From: an uncultured Desulfovibrio sp.
GTDB lineage: Bacteria; Desulfobacterota; Desulfovibrionia; Desulfovibrionales; Desulfovibrionaceae
Assembly (NCBI RefSeq): GCF_910584445.1
Contig: NZ_CAJUBO010000027.1
Location: 1 to 23,131, forward strand
DNA length: 23,131 nt
Direction: 5' to 3'
Shown: positions 22,192-23,131 of the stretch, piece by piece
Numbering within the stretch: position 1 is the stretch's first letter
Layout of the letters: each line of letters opens with the position of its first letter
Notes under the pieces: model-generated
The model's database searches: none
What the model saw: the letters and a program-made list of their open reading frames with translations, nothing else
Told to the model about the DNA's origin: nothing
Position numbers and translations under genes: made by a program

Positions 22192-23131
22192 GAGGGAGGA
22201 TGTTCCGATGGGTTTCAGGGTTCTGTCAAAGGAGGAGGGTTTGGGGGGGAAATCGCGGCGTTCCTGATGGGGGTTCAGAACGTCACGGAAATTTGCTTCA
22301 TGTGCGCCTCGCTGATCTGCCTATATGTTGACCGCCGGTGGCGGAGAAAAAGGGTTTTGGGGGGATGCGGGCCGAAGCTCCGGCATCCGCGATATATGTG
22401 TACTGGCATCCCGGCGCGATGGCCGCTGGTGGATCCCAGGTTTCTTTCACTCTCTCTTCCATTTTCTCGCGCCCCGTTCCGGTGCGCGCTTGCCTCTCTT
22501 ATAGCAACCGGCGTGCCAAGAGATGATTTTTTCCATAACCAATGATGATATAAAGATTTTTCCTAGGCTCTCCCCCATGTTCCGCCGGGGAGGGACGGCG
22601 AAGAGTATGGTTTTTATACAGCTGCACAGTCCGGCTGCATAAATATTATCCAGGTGTATGAATATTGCCCGGCAGGGGCGCGCCCCTCTCCCCGGCAACG
22701 CGCGGACGCGGCTGACGCTGCCGCCAGAGCGGTTTGGGGAAACGCTGATTAAAGCGTTTCCTGCGGTCTTGCTCCGCAAGACCGCCCGCGAGTCGTGAAG
22801 AGGAAAAATTTACTTTTTCCGTTAAATGAACGACTTGGCGTGCCTTTCCCAAAGAGGCTTTTGCCTCTTTGGGCATGGAGCTGATGTATTCGCAGAATAA
22901 ATCAGCGGTTCCTTGGCTACTTTCCTCACCAAACCGTTCCCGGTGGCTGAAACGAAGAGGGGGGGGGACGGGAAGCGGGCGCGGCGCGCCGGGGCGCGGA
23001 CCCCGGAATGCCGGAATGCCGCGCGGCGCAGAGAGGCGCGGCAGGCGGTCCCGCAAGGGAAGCTGCCGCACACCGGGGACCGGGCGCGGCAGCCATGGAA
23101 ACGTGGAAAGATCGGGCGCTGGGGTCCGGGT
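22192..23131. other. Long stretch without a supportable gene
   Basis: These 940 bases hold no open frame with family motifs. The first part (to about 22670) becomes AT-richer and contains stretches such as TATAAAG and TAAATATTAT, which could hold promoters; none can be fixed. A short frame at 22208-22267 (MGFRVLSKEEGLGGKSRRS, with GGGAGG 8 bases upstream) might be a micro-ORF but has no other support. The second part has a run of hairpins (22738-22873), then very GC-rich sequence with poly-G and a direct GGAATGCC repeat. An ATG at 23095 runs off the end without a ribosome binding site. Confidence 0.6.
22738..22873. repeat. Third run of palindromes
   Basis: 22738-22761 has perfect 9-bp arms (GGAAACGCT/AGCGTTTCC) around GATTAA. 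22763-22785 has perfect 10-bp arms around TCC. 22802-22820 has 7-bp arms (GGAAAAA/TTTTTCC). 22848-22873 has perfect 11-bp arms (CCCAAAGAGGC/GCCTCTTTGGG) around TTTT. Just before it, 22716-22731 shares 15 of 16 bases with 19976-19991, which leads into the last palindrome of the second run. The 72-bp element is not present here. Confidence 0.75.

Noticed and set aside
22267..22545. 92-codon frame starting at a TGATG overlap
   Set aside because: It follows only a doubtful 19-codon frame, its composition is irregular and it has no motif.
22646..23071. 141-codon frame on the minus strand
   Set aside because: It runs through the third palindrome run, and parts of the peptide are simply the translated stems.
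23095..23131. Start of a gene running off the window (METWKDRALGSG)
   Set aside because: There is no ribosome binding site and only 12 codons are visible, so it cannot be judged.

Overview
The window is GC-rich chromosomal DNA, most likely from a Desulfovibrio-like sulfate reducer (Desulfovibrionaceae). I infer this from the gene order pyrH-frr-uppS-cdsA-dxr-rseP-tsaB, from rex and cobS next to it, and from the style of the proteins. No database search was possible. All protein names come from motifs read in the translations.

Region 1 (about 1-7300, minus strand): pyrH, frr, uppS, cdsA, dxr, rseP and tsaB are tightly packed, and several overlap by 4-11 bases. They link UMP supply, ribosome recycling, undecaprenyl and phospholipid precursors, isoprenoid synthesis, site-2 proteolysis and the t6A tRNA modification. 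Upstream lie a nitroreductase, and then cobS and rex, which overlap by 4 bases. Region 2 (8981-11227, minus strand): comM and lepB, with a good lepB promoter. Region 3 (11396-17873, plus strand): five genes that run divergently from lepB. They are an internally duplicated DUF1538 membrane protein, a protein made of two fused PII-like domains, an MBOAT O-acyltransferase, its SGNH-fold partner, and a secreted Sel1-repeat protein. The last three look like an envelope or exopolysaccharide acylation cassette. Region 4 (17895-19571, minus strand): serine acetyltransferase (cysE), a 52-residue lipoprotein too short for normal ORF calling, and a GNAT acetyltransferase. Region 5 (20097-22191): a small YjfB-like protein, an HU/IHF-family DNA-binding protein, and an Elp3-like radical SAM protein.

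The most unusual content is not protein-coding. A 72-bp element occurs twice (13-84 and 19683-19754, 64/72 identical, same orientation). In both places a run of different, near-perfect palindromes adjoins it on the same side. A third run of palindromes without the element lies at 22738-22873. In minus-strand reading the element can encode a 16-residue peptide, and one copy sits in the cysE leader. Whether this is a mobile repeat, a structured RNA or a micro-ORF cannot be decided here.

The last 940 bases (22192-23131) hold no gene I can support. No tRNA, rRNA, CRISPR array, transposase or phage gene was seen.
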